Shown here: positions 26,142 through 35,359 of the stretch, piece by piece
Numbering within the stretch: the first letter of the stretch is position 1
Layout of the letters: each line of letters opens with the position of its first letter
DNA from: Pseudomonas sp. ML2-2023-3
GTDB taxonomy: Bacteria > Pseudomonadota > Gammaproteobacteria > Pseudomonadales > Pseudomonadaceae
Length of the DNA stretch: 64,000 bases
Reading direction: 5' to 3'
Assembly (NCBI RefSeq): GCF_037055275.1
Contig: NZ_CP146343.1
Span: 2,576,501 to 2,640,500, forward strand
Made by a program: the position numbers and the translations under genes
Notes under the pieces: generated by a model
Seen by the model: only the letters and a program-made list of their open reading frames with translations
Database searches by the model: none
What the model was told of the DNA's origin: nothing

Positions 26142-27524
26142 TTAAATCACCCGCGAATATCGCTGGCGGGTTTGCTGTTCCAGGTAGGCATCGAACACCA
26201 TGCACACTGAGCGCACCAGTAACCGTCCGGCAGGCAATACGGTCAATTGCCGCTCGTTCAGAGCAATCAGCCCGTCAGCCGCCATGGTTTTGAGCGTCGG
26301 CCATTGAGGTGCGAAATATCCACGGAAGTCGATATTGAACGCCTGCTCGATGTCTGCGAATGGCAGGTGCAAATTGCAGATGATCTGCTGGATGACTGCC
26401 CGGCGGATGCGATCGTCCTGATTGCACAGCAGGCCACGGTGGGTGGCGAGCTGGTCGCTGGCCAGGGTGTGCTGATAGCTCGCCAGGTCGCTGTCGTTCT
26501 GGCAATAAAGATCACCAATCTGGCTGATGGCCGAGACGCCAAGCCCGATCAGGTCGCAATGACCGTGGGTGGTGTAGCCCTGAAAGTTGCGCTGCAGAGT
26601 TGACTCTTCCTGGGCAATTGCCAGTTCATCGTCCGGCAGCGCGAAGTGATCCATGCCGATGTAGCGATATCCGGCGCCCGTCAGTTGCTCGATGGTGCGC
26701 TCCAGCATCTGCAGTTTCGCGGCAGGCGAGGGCAGGTCGTTAGTATTGATCCGGCGCTGAGGCATGAAACGTTCAGGCAAGTGGGCATAGTTGAACACTG
26801 ACAGGCGATCCGGCTGCAAGCTGATCACTTCGTCAACGGTTCGCGCAAAGGCCTCGGGGGTTTGCTTGGGCAAACCGTAGATCAGGTCGATATTGATCGA
26901 GCGAAACTGCAGGGTGCGTGCTGCATCGATCACTGCCCGTGTTTCTTCCAGGCTTTGCAGGCGATTGACGGCACGCTGTACGTCTGGATCGAGGTCTTGC
27001 AGGCCGATACTGACCCGGTTGAAGCCCAGTTCACGCAACAGGCCCATGGTCGACCAGTCGGCTTCCCGCGGGTCGATTTCAATGCCGTAATCACCTGAGT
27101 CGTCGTCCAGCAGATTGAAGTGCTGACGCAGCGTGGCCATCAAATGGCGTAATTCGTCGTGACTGAGGAAAGTAGGCGTGCCGCCACCAAAGTGCAGTTG
27201 CTCGACCTTTTGTTTTGGGTCGAGGTGACAGGCAATCATCTGGATTTCTTGCTCAAGCCTTTGCAGGTAGGGCTGTGCCCGGCCACGGTCTTTGGTGATG
27301 ACCTTGTTGCAGGCGCAGTAATAGCAAATGTTGGCGCAGAACGGCACGTGTACATACAGCGACAGCGGGCGCAGTGCCTTGCGGCTTTCGCGCAGGGCGT
27401 GCAGCAGGTCGAACGGGCTGACCTGATTGTTGAACTGCATCGCTGTCGGATACGAGGTGTAGCGCGGACCCGCTAGATCGTAGCGGCGGATCAAATCTGG
27501 GTCCCAACGAATGGCGTCGAGCAT
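26142..27524 (-). CDS. hemN: Oxygen-independent coproporphyrinogen III dehydrogenase
   Basis: 460 residues from the ATG at 27524, chosen because AGGGGA lies upstream. Radical-SAM enzyme with CxxxCxxC as Cys63, Cys67 and Cys70 (CANICYYCAC), then HFGGGTPTFL and GIEIDPREADWS. It makes protoporphyrinogen IX without oxygen, supplying haem for the cbb3 oxidases encoded upstream in the cluster. A perfect Anr box is centred 71-72 bp before the start codon. anr follows downstream on the same strand. Confidence 0.96.
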   Translation of the reverse strand: MLDAIRWDPDLIRRYDLAGPRYTSYPTAMQFNNQVSPFDLLHALRESRKALRPLSLYVHVPFCANICYYCACNKVITKDRGRAQPYLQRLEQEIQMIACHLDPKQKVEQLHFGGGTPTFLSHDELRHLMATLRQHFNLLDDDSGDYGIEIDPREADWSTMGLLRELGFNRVSIGLQDLDPDVQRAVNRLQSLEETRAVIDAARTLQFRSINIDLIYGLPKQTPEAFARTVDEVISLQPDRLSVFNYAHLPERFMPQRRINTNDLPSPAAKLQMLERTIEQLTGAGYRYIGMDHFALPDDELAIAQEESTLQRNFQGYTTHGHCDLIGLGVSAISQIGDLYCQNDSDLASYQHTLASDQLATHRGLLCNQDDRIRRAVIQQIICNLHLPFADIEQAFNIDFRGYFAPQWPTLKTMAADGLIALNERQLTVLPAGRLLVRSVCMVFDAYLEQQTRQRYSRVI

Positions 27525-27588
27525 GCGGGCATTCCCCTGGGATGGCTGGCAATGCACAGGAGTCTAGGCGGTGAGTCGATGTTGCATC

Positions 27589-27602
27589 TTGATTTGCATC
27601 AA
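27589..27602 (-). promoter_or_regulatory. Anr/FNR box upstream of hemN
   Basis: TTGATTTGCATCAA is a perfect match to TTGATnnnnATCAA, 65 bp before the hemN ATG. Spacing suits a class II (-41.5) activated promoter. Confidence 0.92.
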
Positions 27603-27625
27603 GGGCTGTGATTTGGCTTATTCCC

Positions 27626-27718
27626 TGTAGTCGCTGCCGCAGGCTGCGATAAGGACAGCAGGGCCTTCAAAAACCAGGCCTGCTACGCAGTCCATCGCAG
27701 CCTGCGGCAGCGACTACA
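27626..27718. repeat. REPIN-like inverted repeat
   Basis: TGTAGTCGCTGCCGCAGGCT (27626-27645) is mirrored by AGCCTGCGGCAGCGACTACA (27699-27718). The same sequence family recurs at 51457-51546. Lies between hemN and the UreH-like gene and may act as their transcriptional boundary. Confidence 0.88.
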
Positions 27719-27729
27719 AGGTGCTTGAT

Positions 27730-28413
27730 TTAATGCCCCATCAACCAATGCTGATGCGGGCCGGGCAGGGTCCAGATGCCGAACAGGATGACCAGCAGCC
27801 CTCCGGTCATGCGCACGCTGCGTTTACGCAGCAATGCAGTCACCCGCTCGGCAGCCAGGCCGGTGGCCAGCAGTACGGGCCAGGTGCCCAGGCCAAACGC
27901 AAGCATCAGCAATGCACTGTCGATCGCGCTGCCCTGGCTGGCTGACCAGATCAATGTGCTGTACACCAATCCGCAGGGTAGCCAGCCCCAGAGCGCACCC
28001 AGCAGCAATGCCCGCGGCAGGCTCGAGACGGGTAACAAGCGGGTGGCCACGGGCTGGATATGCCGCCACAGGCCGCGCCCCAGGCTCTCAATCCGGGTCA
28101 GTCCGCTCCACCAGCCAGCCAGGTACAGGCCCATGCAAATCAGCAGTAGCCCGGCCAGGATGCGCATGAACATGGCTGCGGGGCTGTTGGCCACTGCCCA
28201 GCCTGCCATCCCCAGCAGCAGTCCAGCCGTGGCATAGCTGAGAATTCGCCCAAGGTTGTAGGCCAGCAACAACCTGAAGCGTCGGCTGCGCTGCTCTTTG
28301 GGGATGGCAAGGGTCAGCGCACCCATCAGGCCGCCACACATGCCCAGGCAATGCCCGCCGCCGAGCAGGCCCAAAATGACGGCCGAGACCAGCAGTGGCG
28401 CCAACTCAAGCAT
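27730..28413 (-). CDS. Sulfite exporter TauE/SafE (UreH-like) membrane protein of the cco cluster
   Basis: 227 residues from the ATG at 28413 with about six membrane spans. The N-terminus has GGGHCLGMCGGLMGALTL, a conserved His/Cys/Met-rich first helix, and WGWLPCGLVYSTL recurs later in the fold. Relatives at the end of ccoGHIS clusters are implicated in copper handling for oxidase assembly. Overlaps ccoS by 8 nt, so it is translated from the same message. Confidence 0.88.
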   Translation of the reverse strand: MLELAPLLVSAVILGLLGGGHCLGMCGGLMGALTLAIPKEQRSRRFRLLLAYNLGRILSYATAGLLLGMAGWAVANSPAAMFMRILAGLLLICMGLYLAGWWSGLTRIESLGRGLWRHIQPVATRLLPVSSLPRALLLGALWGWLPCGLVYSTLIWSASQGSAIDSALLMLAFGLGTWPVLLATGLAAERVTALLRKRSVRMTGGLLVILFGIWTLPGPHQHWLMGH

Positions 28414-28636
28414 GGGGGGGCGTTTTTTTGTCGGTGTCGGTGATCGACTCCGGATGCTGGTTCCTGGCTTCTTCGACCGCTGCGGTGTGTTGCGGGTCCT
28501 GGTCGTCGAACAGGATGCTGTGAGCCGGGCTGTCCAGATCGTCGTACTGGCCGCTGTCCACGGCCCAGAAAAAGATGTAGATGGCGATGGCGACAATCAG
28601 CAAGGCCGCAGGAATCATGACATATAGCGCTGGCAT
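28406..28636 (-). CDS. ccoS: cbb3-type oxidase assembly protein CcoS
   Basis: 76 residues from the ATG at 28636 (MPALYVMIPAALLIVAIAIY). One N-terminal membrane span, then WAVDSGQYDDLDSPAHSIL, the conserved CcoS signature. Needed for cofactor insertion into the cbb3 oxidase. It lies 19 bp after ccoI and overlaps the next gene. Confidence 0.94.
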   Translation of the reverse strand: MPALYVMIPAALLIVAIAIYIFFWAVDSGQYDDLDSPAHSILFDDQDPQHTAAVEEARNQHPESITDTDKKTPPHA

Positions 28637-28655
28637 ATAGGCTCCAGGCAACCGG

Positions 28656-31106
28656 TCAGGCCGGAAGCGGGCGGGTGTGTGGCGTGGCACAGGCAGGTGC
28701 GACGCCAGGCGTGCGCGTTAGACGCAAGGCATTGAGCACCACGGTCAACGAGCTGACCGACATGCCGATGGCGGCCCAGATCGGCGTGATCCAGCCCAGT
28801 GCGGCAAATGGCAGCATAAGCCCATTGTACAGGCCAGCCCACAACAGGTTCTCGATGATCACGCGGCGAGTGCGTCGTGCCAGGCTGAAGGCTTGTACCA
28901 GGGCGCCCAGGCGATTGGAGAGCAGTACTGCATCGGCACTGGTCTTGGCCAGGTCCGTGGCCGACCCCATTGCCACGCTGATATCGGCAGCGGCGAGTAC
29001 CGGGACATCGTTGACCCCGTCACCCAGCATCAGCACCTTGCGCCCCTGCGCATGCAGCTGTTGCAATATTTGCAGCTTGTCGTCCGGGCGCAATCCGCCC
29101 CGGGCTTCGTCGATACCCAGTTCGGCGGCTACGCTGGCGACCATCGGCGAGCTGTCTCCCGAGAGCAGCAGCGTCCGCCAGCCTCGTGCCTTGCACGCGG
29201 CCAGCAACGCGGGGGCATCCTCGCGCAGGCGGTCATCCAGAACAAACCAGGCCAGAGCGCCCTCGCCATTACCCAGCAATAGCCATTGCCCGGGTTCATT
29301 CGGCATGGTCGGGACCTGGCACTGGCTCAGCTCGCAGACAAAACCCGGCTGGCCGATGCGCAAATGCTGTTCCCCAACCCGTCCTTCAAGGCCCAGGCCC
29401 GGAGTGCTGTGGACTTCCTCTGCGGCTTGCGGGGCACGGCCAAAAGCGCGGGCAATGGGGTGTTCGGAGCGGTTTTCGAGGGCTGCCGCGAGGGCCAGGC
29501 ACTGATCGCTGTCCAGGTCGCTCAAGGGGCGAATGGCCCGCAGCGCCAGACGACCTTCCGTCAGTGTGCCGGTCTTGTCGAAAATCACGGTGTCGATCTG
29601 GTTGAGTCCCTCGATCACATGGCCGCGGGTCAGCAGTAGACCCAGTTTGTGCAGCGTGCCGGTTGCGGCAGTGAGTGCAGTGGGGGTTGCGAGGGACAGA
29701 GCGCAAGGGCAGGTAGCCACCAACATCGCCAGGACAATCCAGAAGGCCCGCGATGGATCCAGTTGCCACCACAGCAAGCCGATACCGGCCGCTGCGATCA
29801 ACGAGAACAGCAAGAACCATTGCGCGGCCCTGTCGGCAATTTCGGCCAGGCGCGGTTTTTCGCTTTGAGCGCGATCCAGCAACCGCACGATGGCGGACAG
29901 GCGGGTGTCCTGGCCGAGGGCCATGACTTCAATGGTCAGGGCGCCTTCGACATTCAGGGTGCCCGCCGTCACGGCGTCGCCGATACAGCGGGGTTGAGGC
30001 AGATACTCGCCGGTCAGCAGGGATTCATCGATGCTTGATTGGCCATCAAGAATTTTGCCGTCTGCCGGAAGGATCGCGCCGGGGTGGACCAGTACCTTGT
30101 CGCCGACTTTAAGCTCGGTCAGCAGGATGCGCTCGCTTTGGCCGTCGTCAGTCAGGCGCAGGCAGGAGGCGGGTAGCAGGTTGACCAGTTGTGCGGTGGC
30201 GGCAGCAGTGCGCTCGCGTGCACGGCGCTCGAGGTAGCGCCCGGCCAGCAAGAACAGTGCAAACATGCCGACCGCGTCGAAATACAGCTCGCCGACGCCG
30301 GTGATGGCGGTCCAGATTCCGGCGATGTAGGCCCCGCCGATGGCCAGGGATACCGACACATCCATGGTCAGATGGCGGGTGCGCAGGTCGCGCATGGCAC
30401 CTTTGAAGAAGGGGGCACAGCTGTAGAACACAATGGGGGTGGTCAGAAACAGCGCAACCCAGCGCAGGATGGTGTGCATCTCGGGGCTGAGGTCGATATT
30501 GAATTCGGGCCAGGTGGCCATCGTTGCCATCATTGCCTGAAACCACAGCAGCCCGGCGACACCCAGTTGGCGCAGGGCCAGGCGGTTTTCGCGGGCCAGT
30601 TGTTCAGTGGCGCGATCGGCCTGGTAAGGGTGTGCGGCATAACCGATATGACGCAGTTCGCTCAGGATGGCGCTCAGCTCCAGTTGGTCCGTGTCCCAGC
30701 TTACATGCAGTCGATGGTTGGACAGATTGAGCCGGGCTTCGCTCACGGCAGGCAGGCTTCGCAGGTGTTTCTCAATCAGCCAGCCACAGGCAGCGCAGCT
30801 GATGCCTTCGATCAGCAGGGTGGTTTGGGCCTGCTCACCCTCGTGCCGCACAAAGGGTTCTTGCACGTCGGGGCGGTCATACAGTGCCAGTTCTTCTACC
30901 AGTTGCACGGGCAGGGCGTCAGGGTTGGCTGACGCTTCGCTGCGGTGCTGGTAGTAGCTTTCGAGGCCGCCCGCCACGATGGCCTCAGCCACCGCCTGGC
31001 AGCCCGGGCAGCAGAACTCGCGAACTTCGCCCAGGACAACGGCGGTAAACCGGCTGCCCGGCGGAACGGGCAGGGCGCAGTGATAGCAGGGTACGGGAGA
31101 GGTCAT
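28656..31106 (-). CDS. ccoI: Copper-translocating P-type ATPase of cbb3 oxidase assembly
   Basis: 816 residues. N-terminal Cys-rich metal-binding region (CYHCALPVP ... CCPGCQAVA), an HMA domain with GISCAACGW, membrane spans, CPC motif (VATCPCALSLATP), phosphorylation site DKTGTLTEG and hinge GDGVNDVPVL. A FixI/CcoI-type exporter that delivers copper for the CcoN active site. It follows ccoH after a 93-bp gap holding an inverted repeat. Confidence 0.95.
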   Translation of the reverse strand: MTSPVPCYHCALPVPPGSRFTAVVLGEVREFCCPGCQAVAEAIVAGGLESYYQHRSEASANPDALPVQLVEELALYDRPDVQEPFVRHEGEQAQTTLLIEGISCAACGWLIEKHLRSLPAVSEARLNLSNHRLHVSWDTDQLELSAILSELRHIGYAAHPYQADRATEQLARENRLALRQLGVAGLLWFQAMMATMATWPEFNIDLSPEMHTILRWVALFLTTPIVFYSCAPFFKGAMRDLRTRHLTMDVSVSLAIGGAYIAGIWTAITGVGELYFDAVGMFALFLLAGRYLERRARERTAAATAQLVNLLPASCLRLTDDGQSERILLTELKVGDKVLVHPGAILPADGKILDGQSSIDESLLTGEYLPQPRCIGDAVTAGTLNVEGALTIEVMALGQDTRLSAIVRLLDRAQSEKPRLAEIADRAAQWFLLFSLIAAAGIGLLWWQLDPSRAFWIVLAMLVATCPCALSLATPTALTAATGTLHKLGLLLTRGHVIEGLNQIDTVIFDKTGTLTEGRLALRAIRPLSDLDSDQCLALAAALENRSEHPIARAFGRAPQAAEEVHSTPGLGLEGRVGEQHLRIGQPGFVCELSQCQVPTMPNEPGQWLLLGNGEGALAWFVLDDRLREDAPALLAACKARGWRTLLLSGDSSPMVASVAAELGIDEARGGLRPDDKLQILQQLHAQGRKVLMLGDGVNDVPVLAAADISVAMGSATDLAKTSADAVLLSNRLGALVQAFSLARRTRRVIIENLLWAGLYNGLMLPFAALGWITPIWAAIGMSVSSLTVVLNALRLTRTPGVAPACATPHTRPLPA

Positions 31107-31146
31107 GGCGGTCTATCGCGATATGGTGTCGCCGGGAAATACGTCG

Positions 31147-31194
31147 TCGCGATCAAGTCCACTGCCATAGCGGTGGCGGCGGGCTTGATCGCGA
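31147..31194. repeat. Inverted repeat between ccoH and ccoI
   Basis: TCGCGATCAAG (31147-31157) pairs with CTTGATCGCGA (31184-31194), with an inner TGCC/GGTGGC segment. REP-like palindrome inside the ccoGHIS operon; it may attenuate or stabilise the message. Confidence 0.75.
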
Positions 31195-31199
31195 AGAGG

Positions 31200-31742
31200 T
31201 TACTTCTTGTTGTGGTCTTCAGCGCCTTGCAGCGGCTCGTCGCCCAGCAGCAGGTCCTTGTCGTGGCCGACCAGTTCTTCTTCAAACAGGCGCCACGTAT
31301 GGCCGTCTTCAACGCCCATCAACTCGACGAAGCGGCGACCTTCGATCTTGTCATCCAGTTGGCCGATGTAGCGCCCTGGCTCCGAAGCGCTCTGGCTCAG
31401 GCTGATTTTGCGGTCTTTTTCGGGCTGGGTCGGGGAGATCAGGTTCAGTTCCAGAACCTGGGGCTTGCTGTTGCCTTCCAGCAGCAGCACCACTTCGCCG
31501 GTCATCTCGTCCAGACGCAGCCTGGCTTTGAGTTGCAGGGTCTGGCCCAGCAATTCACGGTCAAGGGAGCGGTTGATGCCTTTGCCGGCCTCGTAGTAAT
31601 TGTCGTTAACCAGGTGGTCCGGGTTGTTCACGGCAATGGTGACCATCGACAGGGTCAGGGTCACCGAACAGGCGAGGATGGCAATGATGATCCAGGGCCA
31701 AATATGCTTGTACCAGGGGCTGGAGGCTTTTGCTGCGGGCAT
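31200..31742 (-). CDS. ccoH: FixH/CcoH family protein
   Basis: 180 residues. One N-terminal membrane span (WPWIIIAILACSVTLTLSMV), then NPDHLVNDNYYEAGKGINR, the FixH signature, and a periplasmic beta domain. Required for cbb3 oxidase assembly or stability. Lies 11 bp after ccoG. Confidence 0.93.
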   Translation of the reverse strand: MPAAKASSPWYKHIWPWIIIAILACSVTLTLSMVTIAVNNPDHLVNDNYYEAGKGINRSLDRELLGQTLQLKARLRLDEMTGEVVLLLEGNSKPQVLELNLISPTQPEKDRKISLSQSASEPGRYIGQLDDKIEGRRFVELMGVEDGHTWRLFEEELVGHDKDLLLGDEPLQGAEDHNKK

Positions 31743-31753
31743 GTCGAATTCTC

Positions 31754-33169
31754 TTATCTGATTTGTGGGCCGATGAATCGGCTCTTGGCTTTAACGTTGA
31801 TGTCGTTGTTGTCGGCATCCTTGAGGATGAAGAACACCTCGTTGGTACTGGATGGCAGCTTCTCGGGGGCAATCGACAGCTCGACCGGCAGGCTGACGAT
31901 ATCGCCGGCCGCGACCTTGATTTCGCGTTTGCCTTGCAGCTTGAGGTCGGGCAGGCCGGTGGCGTCCAGCACGTAGGTATGGTCTTGCTGATCCTTGTTC
32001 ATGATCTTGAGGCTGTAGACGTTTTCGATGCGGCCTTCAGCGTTTTCGCGGTAGAGCACGCGGTCTTTGCTGACGTCGAAACCGACCAGTGTGCGGGTAA
32101 AGAAGGCGGCTGCCAGCAACCCCATCATGGTCAGCAATACCAGGGCGTAACCAATCAGACGCGGGCGCAGCTTCTGGGTTTTCTGGCCTGAAAGGTTGTG
32201 TTCGGTGGTGTAGCTGATCAGGCCGCGGGGGTAGTTCATTTTGTCCATGATGCTGTCGCAGGCGTCGATACACGCGGCGCAGCCGATGCACTCGATCTGC
32301 AGGCCGTCCCGTATATCAATCCCGGTGGGGCATACCTGCACGCACATGGTGCAGTCAATGCAATCGCCCAGGCCTTGAGCCTTGTAGTCCGCATCTTTTT
32401 TGCGTGGCCCGCGGAGTTCGCCGCGACGGGGGTCGTATGAAACGATCAGGGTGTCTTTATCAAACATCACGCTCTGGAAGCGAGCGTACGGGCACATGTA
32501 AATGCACACCTGCTCACGCAGCCAGCCCGCGTTTCCGTAGGTCGCGAGGGTGAAGAAGCCGACCCAGAAGTACGCCCAGCCATCGGCCTGGCCGGTAAAG
32601 AAGTCGATGACCAGTTCACGAATCGGCGAGAAGTAACCGACAAAGGTCATGCCGGTGACAAAGCCGATCAACAGCCACAGGCTGTGCTTGCTCAGCTTGC
32701 GCAGGAACTTGTTGGCGCTCATCGGCGCCTTGTCGAGCTTGATGCGTTGGTTACGGTCGCCTTCGGTGACCTTTTCGCACCACATGAATACCCAGGTCCA
32801 GACGCTTTGCGGGCAGGTGTAGCCGCACCACACACGCCCGGCGTAAACGGTAATAAAAAACAGGCCAAAGGCGGCGACGATCAGCAGTCCGGACAGGAGG
32901 ATGAAATCCTGTGGCCAGAAAGTGGCACCAAAAATAAAGAATTTACGCTCGGGAAGGTTCCACCAGACAGCCTGGTGGCCGCCCCAGTTGAGCCACACCG
33001 TGCCGAAATACAGCAGAAACAGGAGGGCGCCGCCACCAATGCGCAGGTTGCGGAAAAGGCCGGTGAAGGCACGGGTGTAGATTTTTTCCCGGGCTGCGTA
33101 CAGATCGGTGCTTTCAGTGGTTTTTTTGCCAGGCGGAGTGACGTCGTGTACAGGAATCTGATTGCTCAT
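31754..33169 (-). CDS. ccoG: Cytochrome c oxidase accessory protein CcoG
   Basis: 471 residues. Several membrane spans, RVWCGYTCPQSVWTW, then two ferredoxin-type Cys clusters (CIDCTMCVQVCPTG and CIGCAACIDACDS), and a C-terminal periplasmic IG-like domain. CcoG/FixG is thought to reduce Cu(II) for oxidase assembly. First gene of ccoGHIS-ureH. A weak Anr-like site is at 33333-33346. Confidence 0.95.
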   Translation of the reverse strand: MSNQIPVHDVTPPGKKTTESTDLYAAREKIYTRAFTGLFRNLRIGGGALLFLLYFGTVWLNWGGHQAVWWNLPERKFFIFGATFWPQDFILLSGLLIVAAFGLFFITVYAGRVWCGYTCPQSVWTWVFMWCEKVTEGDRNQRIKLDKAPMSANKFLRKLSKHSLWLLIGFVTGMTFVGYFSPIRELVIDFFTGQADGWAYFWVGFFTLATYGNAGWLREQVCIYMCPYARFQSVMFDKDTLIVSYDPRRGELRGPRKKDADYKAQGLGDCIDCTMCVQVCPTGIDIRDGLQIECIGCAACIDACDSIMDKMNYPRGLISYTTEHNLSGQKTQKLRPRLIGYALVLLTMMGLLAAAFFTRTLVGFDVSKDRVLYRENAEGRIENVYSLKIMNKDQQDHTYVLDATGLPDLKLQGKREIKVAAGDIVSLPVELSIAPEKLPSSTNEVFFILKDADNNDINVKAKSRFIGPQIR

Positions 33170-33272
33170 TAGTGCGTCCCACGGCAGTGGAAAATGCCTC
33201 GGTCAGTACATGCCGACCGCGGTCAGAAGGTGTTGCAGTAACGTAATGATACGCCTGTGACTCTAGCTCAAG

Positions 33273-33291
33273 GGTGCGACCTTTGGTCGCG
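33273..33291. repeat. Small hairpin repeat upstream of ccoG
   Basis: GGTGCGACCTTTGGTCGCG forms GCGACC/GGTCGC. A near-identical copy (2 mismatches) is at 37820-37838, beyond the first cco operon. Confidence 0.65.
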
Positions 33292-33332
33292 TTCCGGAAA
33301 AGAAGAAGTTGGTATAGGAGTTGTAACAAGTC

Positions 33333-33346
33333 ATGACATGGATCAA
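33333..33346 (-). promoter_or_regulatory. Weak Anr-like site upstream of ccoG
   Basis: ATGACATGGATCAA has one good half-site (TTGAT on the minus strand) and one poor one. It is ~170 bp from the ccoG start, so its role is doubtful. Confidence 0.3.
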
Positions 33347-33385
33347 TTGACTTAAGGCAGCGGGTGAGTTGCGCGCAGCCTTGAA

Positions 33386-33796
33386 TCAGGGTTCCCAAGG
33401 GTTGAGCAGGGAGGCACCGCTGAAAGCGAAATCCTTCGTGTTGCGGGTGACGACGGTCATGTCGTGAACCAATGCCGTGGCAGCGATCAGGGCATCACTC
33501 TCATTGCTGCGGTCAGGGACGTGGAGGCGGGCGCATCGTCGGGCAACGCTGCCATCCACTGACAGAACGCGTCCGGCAAAGGCAGGGATGACATGGTTGT
33601 CCAGCCAGTTGCGCAACGGTACGGCTTGCGCAGGGTCGCGCCGCTCCAGGCGCAGGATGCCGGTTTCGATTTCAAGCAGGCTAATCGCCGAGATGTACAG
33701 CCTGTAGGCCGGGACAGTGCTGGCCCAGGCCACCACGGCGGGATTGGCCTGGGGTTTGCGCAGTTCAGAGATGACGTTGGTATCGAGCAGGAACAT
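33386..33796 (-). CDS. PIN-domain toxin (VapC/FitB-like)
   Basis: 136 residues. Acidic PIN residues are visible: MFLLDTNVISEL (Asp5), the central Glu in LLEIETG, NESDALIAATAL and VTRNTKDF. A probable site-specific RNase toxin. Its ATG (33794-33796) overlaps the antitoxin TAA by one base (TAATG). It sits between the first cco operon and ccoG, splitting a normally continuous block. Confidence 0.92.
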   Translation of the reverse strand: MFLLDTNVISELRKPQANPAVVAWASTVPAYRLYISAISLLEIETGILRLERRDPAQAVPLRNWLDNHVIPAFAGRVLSVDGSVARRCARLHVPDRSNESDALIAATALVHDMTVVTRNTKDFAFSGASLLNPWEP

Positions 33797-34044
33797 TAGA
33801 AGTCCACTGGGCGCGGCGTGATGATTGCGCGTTCGGGTTCGAATTCAACCGCTGGCTCCGGCATGACGAGCAGGTCGACAATGCTGGCGTTCAGTCCGGT
33901 CAGTCGTTGGTACTCTTCCATGCATAGCAGTACATGGGCGGGACGACCACGATCGGTGATGTAAACCGGCCCATTCTGGGCTGCTTTTTTGGCACCACTT
34001 GTGTCCTGGTTGAAATCGCGGCTTGAAATGGTCGTGACGGACAT
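33796..34044 (-). CDS. Phd/YefM-family antitoxin
   Basis: 82 residues. The N-terminal Phd fold (VTTISSRDFNQDTSGAKKAA, then GPVYITDRGRPAHVLL) binds DNA; the C-terminal tail (LVMPEPAVEFEPERAI) would wrap the PIN toxin. GGAGGAACAG precedes the ATG. Upstream is a near-perfect 16-bp palindrome, the likely autoregulatory operator. Confidence 0.92.
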   Translation of the reverse strand: MSVTTISSRDFNQDTSGAKKAAQNGPVYITDRGRPAHVLLCMEEYQRLTGLNASIVDLLVMPEPAVEFEPERAIITPRPVDF

Positions 34045-34071
34045 GGGCTGTTCCTCCCTTGAAAATACAAT

Positions 34072-34087
34072 GTAGAAACGTTACTAC
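34072..34087. promoter_or_regulatory. Palindrome upstream of toxin-antitoxin operon
   Basis: GTAGAAACGTTACTAC is symmetric around AACGTT with one mismatched pair. It lies 28 bp before the antitoxin ATG, where Phd-type antitoxins bind. Confidence 0.65.
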
Positions 34088-34130
34088 CTTTTGGGCGGGG
34101 GCTGCAACAGCTTGCCGGATCCTGAAACAA

Positions 34131-34168
34131 AATGGCCCCGCCAACTCTCGTTGGCGGGGCCATTTTTT
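34131..34168. terminator. Terminator after the first ccoNOQP operon
   Basis: AATGGCCCCGCCAA (34131-34144) pairs with TTGGCGGGGCCATT (34151-34164), 6-nt loop. T-rich tails lie on both sides (TTTTTT on plus, ATTTTGTTTC on minus), so it can end ccoP on the minus strand. Confidence 0.9.
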
Positions 34169-34188
34169 GCTGCATTCAGACGTCTGCG

Positions 34189-35166
34189 TTATTCGTCTGT
34201 CTTGGCTTCATCGCCATGGGACAGGCTGTAAACGTAGGCGGCCAGCAAGTGAACCTTGTCGTTCCCTTGCAGATCAGCCTGTGCAGGCATCTGGCCCTGA
34301 CGGCCGTAACGGATGGTCTGCTGCAGTTGAGCGAAGCTCGAACCGTAGATGAACGCCCCGGGGTGAGTCAGGTTCGGTGCACCCATCAGCGGGTTACCTT
34401 TACCTTCCGGACCGTGGCACACCGCACAGTTGGTAGCGAAAAGCTCCTTGCCCTTGGCAGGGTCGGCTTTCGCACCTTCCGGCAATTTACGGCCATCCAG
34501 ACTGGTCAGTACGTAGGCAGCTACGTCGCTGACGCCTTGCTCGCCAATCACTTCGGACCATCCCGGCATGACGGCGTGACGGCCGGCCATGATGGTGGTC
34601 TTGATGTCGGCAGGCGTACCGCCCCAGCGCCAGTCGGCGTCGGTCAGGTTCGGGAAGCCGTAGGCGCCCTTGGCGTCGGAGCCGTGGCACACCGAGCAGT
34701 TGGACGCGAACAGACGGCCGCCCATTTTCAGTGCTTGCGGATCCTTAGCGACTTCTTCAATGGGCATGGCAGCGAACTTGGCGAAGATCGGGCCAAACTT
34801 GGCGTCCGATTTGGCCATTTCCTTTTCCCACTCGTGAACGCCGGTCCAGCCGGTCTGACCATTGGCAAACTGGGTTTGCTCTTTGGTGTCCAGGTACTGG
34901 TAGCCCGGCAGCAGGCCTTTCCAGTTACCCAGGCCCGGGTACAGAACGAGGTATCCGAGGGCGAAAATGACGGTGCCGACAAACAGCATGAACCACCATT
35001 TAGGCATTGGGTTGTCGTACTCTTCGATCCCGTCGTAAGCGTGCCCGACTTTCTCGTCGGTCTGCTCGCTGCGCTGGCCCTTGCGGGTGGCCAGCAACAG
35101 CCAGGTCAAGGCGAAGATGGTACCCAGAGTGAGGACTGTAACGTACAGACTCCAGAACGTAGTCAT
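34189..35166 (-). CDS. ccoP: cbb3-type cytochrome c oxidase subunit III, first copy
   Basis: 325 residues. Two N-terminal membrane spans, [13 protein letters not shown], then two c-type haem sites, CSVCH (157-161) and CAVCH (247-251). It passes electrons from cytochrome c to CcoO/CcoN. It is 13 residues longer than the second CcoP, mostly from an insert after LLPGYQ ([14 protein letters not shown]). Last gene of ccoNOQP-1, with a terminator behind it; overlaps ccoQ by 4 nt. Confidence 0.96.
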   Translation of the reverse strand: MTTFWSLYVTVLTLGTIFALTWLLLATRKGQRSEQTDEKVGHAYDGIEEYDNPMPKWWFMLFVGTVIFALGYLVLYPGLGNWKGLLPGYQYLDTKEQTQFANGQTGWTGVHEWEKEMAKSDAKFGPIFAKFAAMPIEEVAKDPQALKMGGRLFASNCSVCHGSDAKGAYGFPNLTDADWRWGGTPADIKTTIMAGRHAVMPGWSEVIGEQGVSDVAAYVLTSLDGRKLPEGAKADPAKGKELFATNCAVCHGPEGKGNPLMGAPNLTHPGAFIYGSSFAQLQQTIRYGRQGQMPAQADLQGNDKVHLLAAYVYSLSHGDEAKTDE

Positions 35167-35354
35167 TCTTTGTTACTCCTAGAAGCTTGCTCTTGCTCGA
35201 CGTGCTTGATGGCTTCGGGATCATCCTTGAACGGCAGCAAGGTAGCGTCGTCAAATTCTGACTTGCGTCGCGGGCTGAATACCCACAAGGCCAAACCGAT
35301 AAAAGCCACCATCACAACGACAGTGCCCAGGCCACGAATCATCCCGATATCCAT
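35163..35354 (-). CDS. ccoQ: cbb3-type oxidase subunit CcoQ, first copy
   Basis: 63 residues: one membrane helix ([20 protein letters not shown]) and a charged tail [20 protein letters not shown]. Small stabilising subunit. Sits between ccoO (5 bp) and ccoP (4-nt overlap). Confidence 0.94.
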   Translation of the reverse strand: MDIGMIRGLGTVVVMVAFIGLALWVFSPRRKSEFDDATLLPFKDDPEAIKHVEQEQASRSNKE

Positions 35355-35359
35355 TCAGA

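Noticed and set aside
33386..34044. Toxin-antitoxin pair as part of the inserted island
   Set aside because: It lies 12 kb inside the conserved core, and its composition does not stand out from its neighbours.
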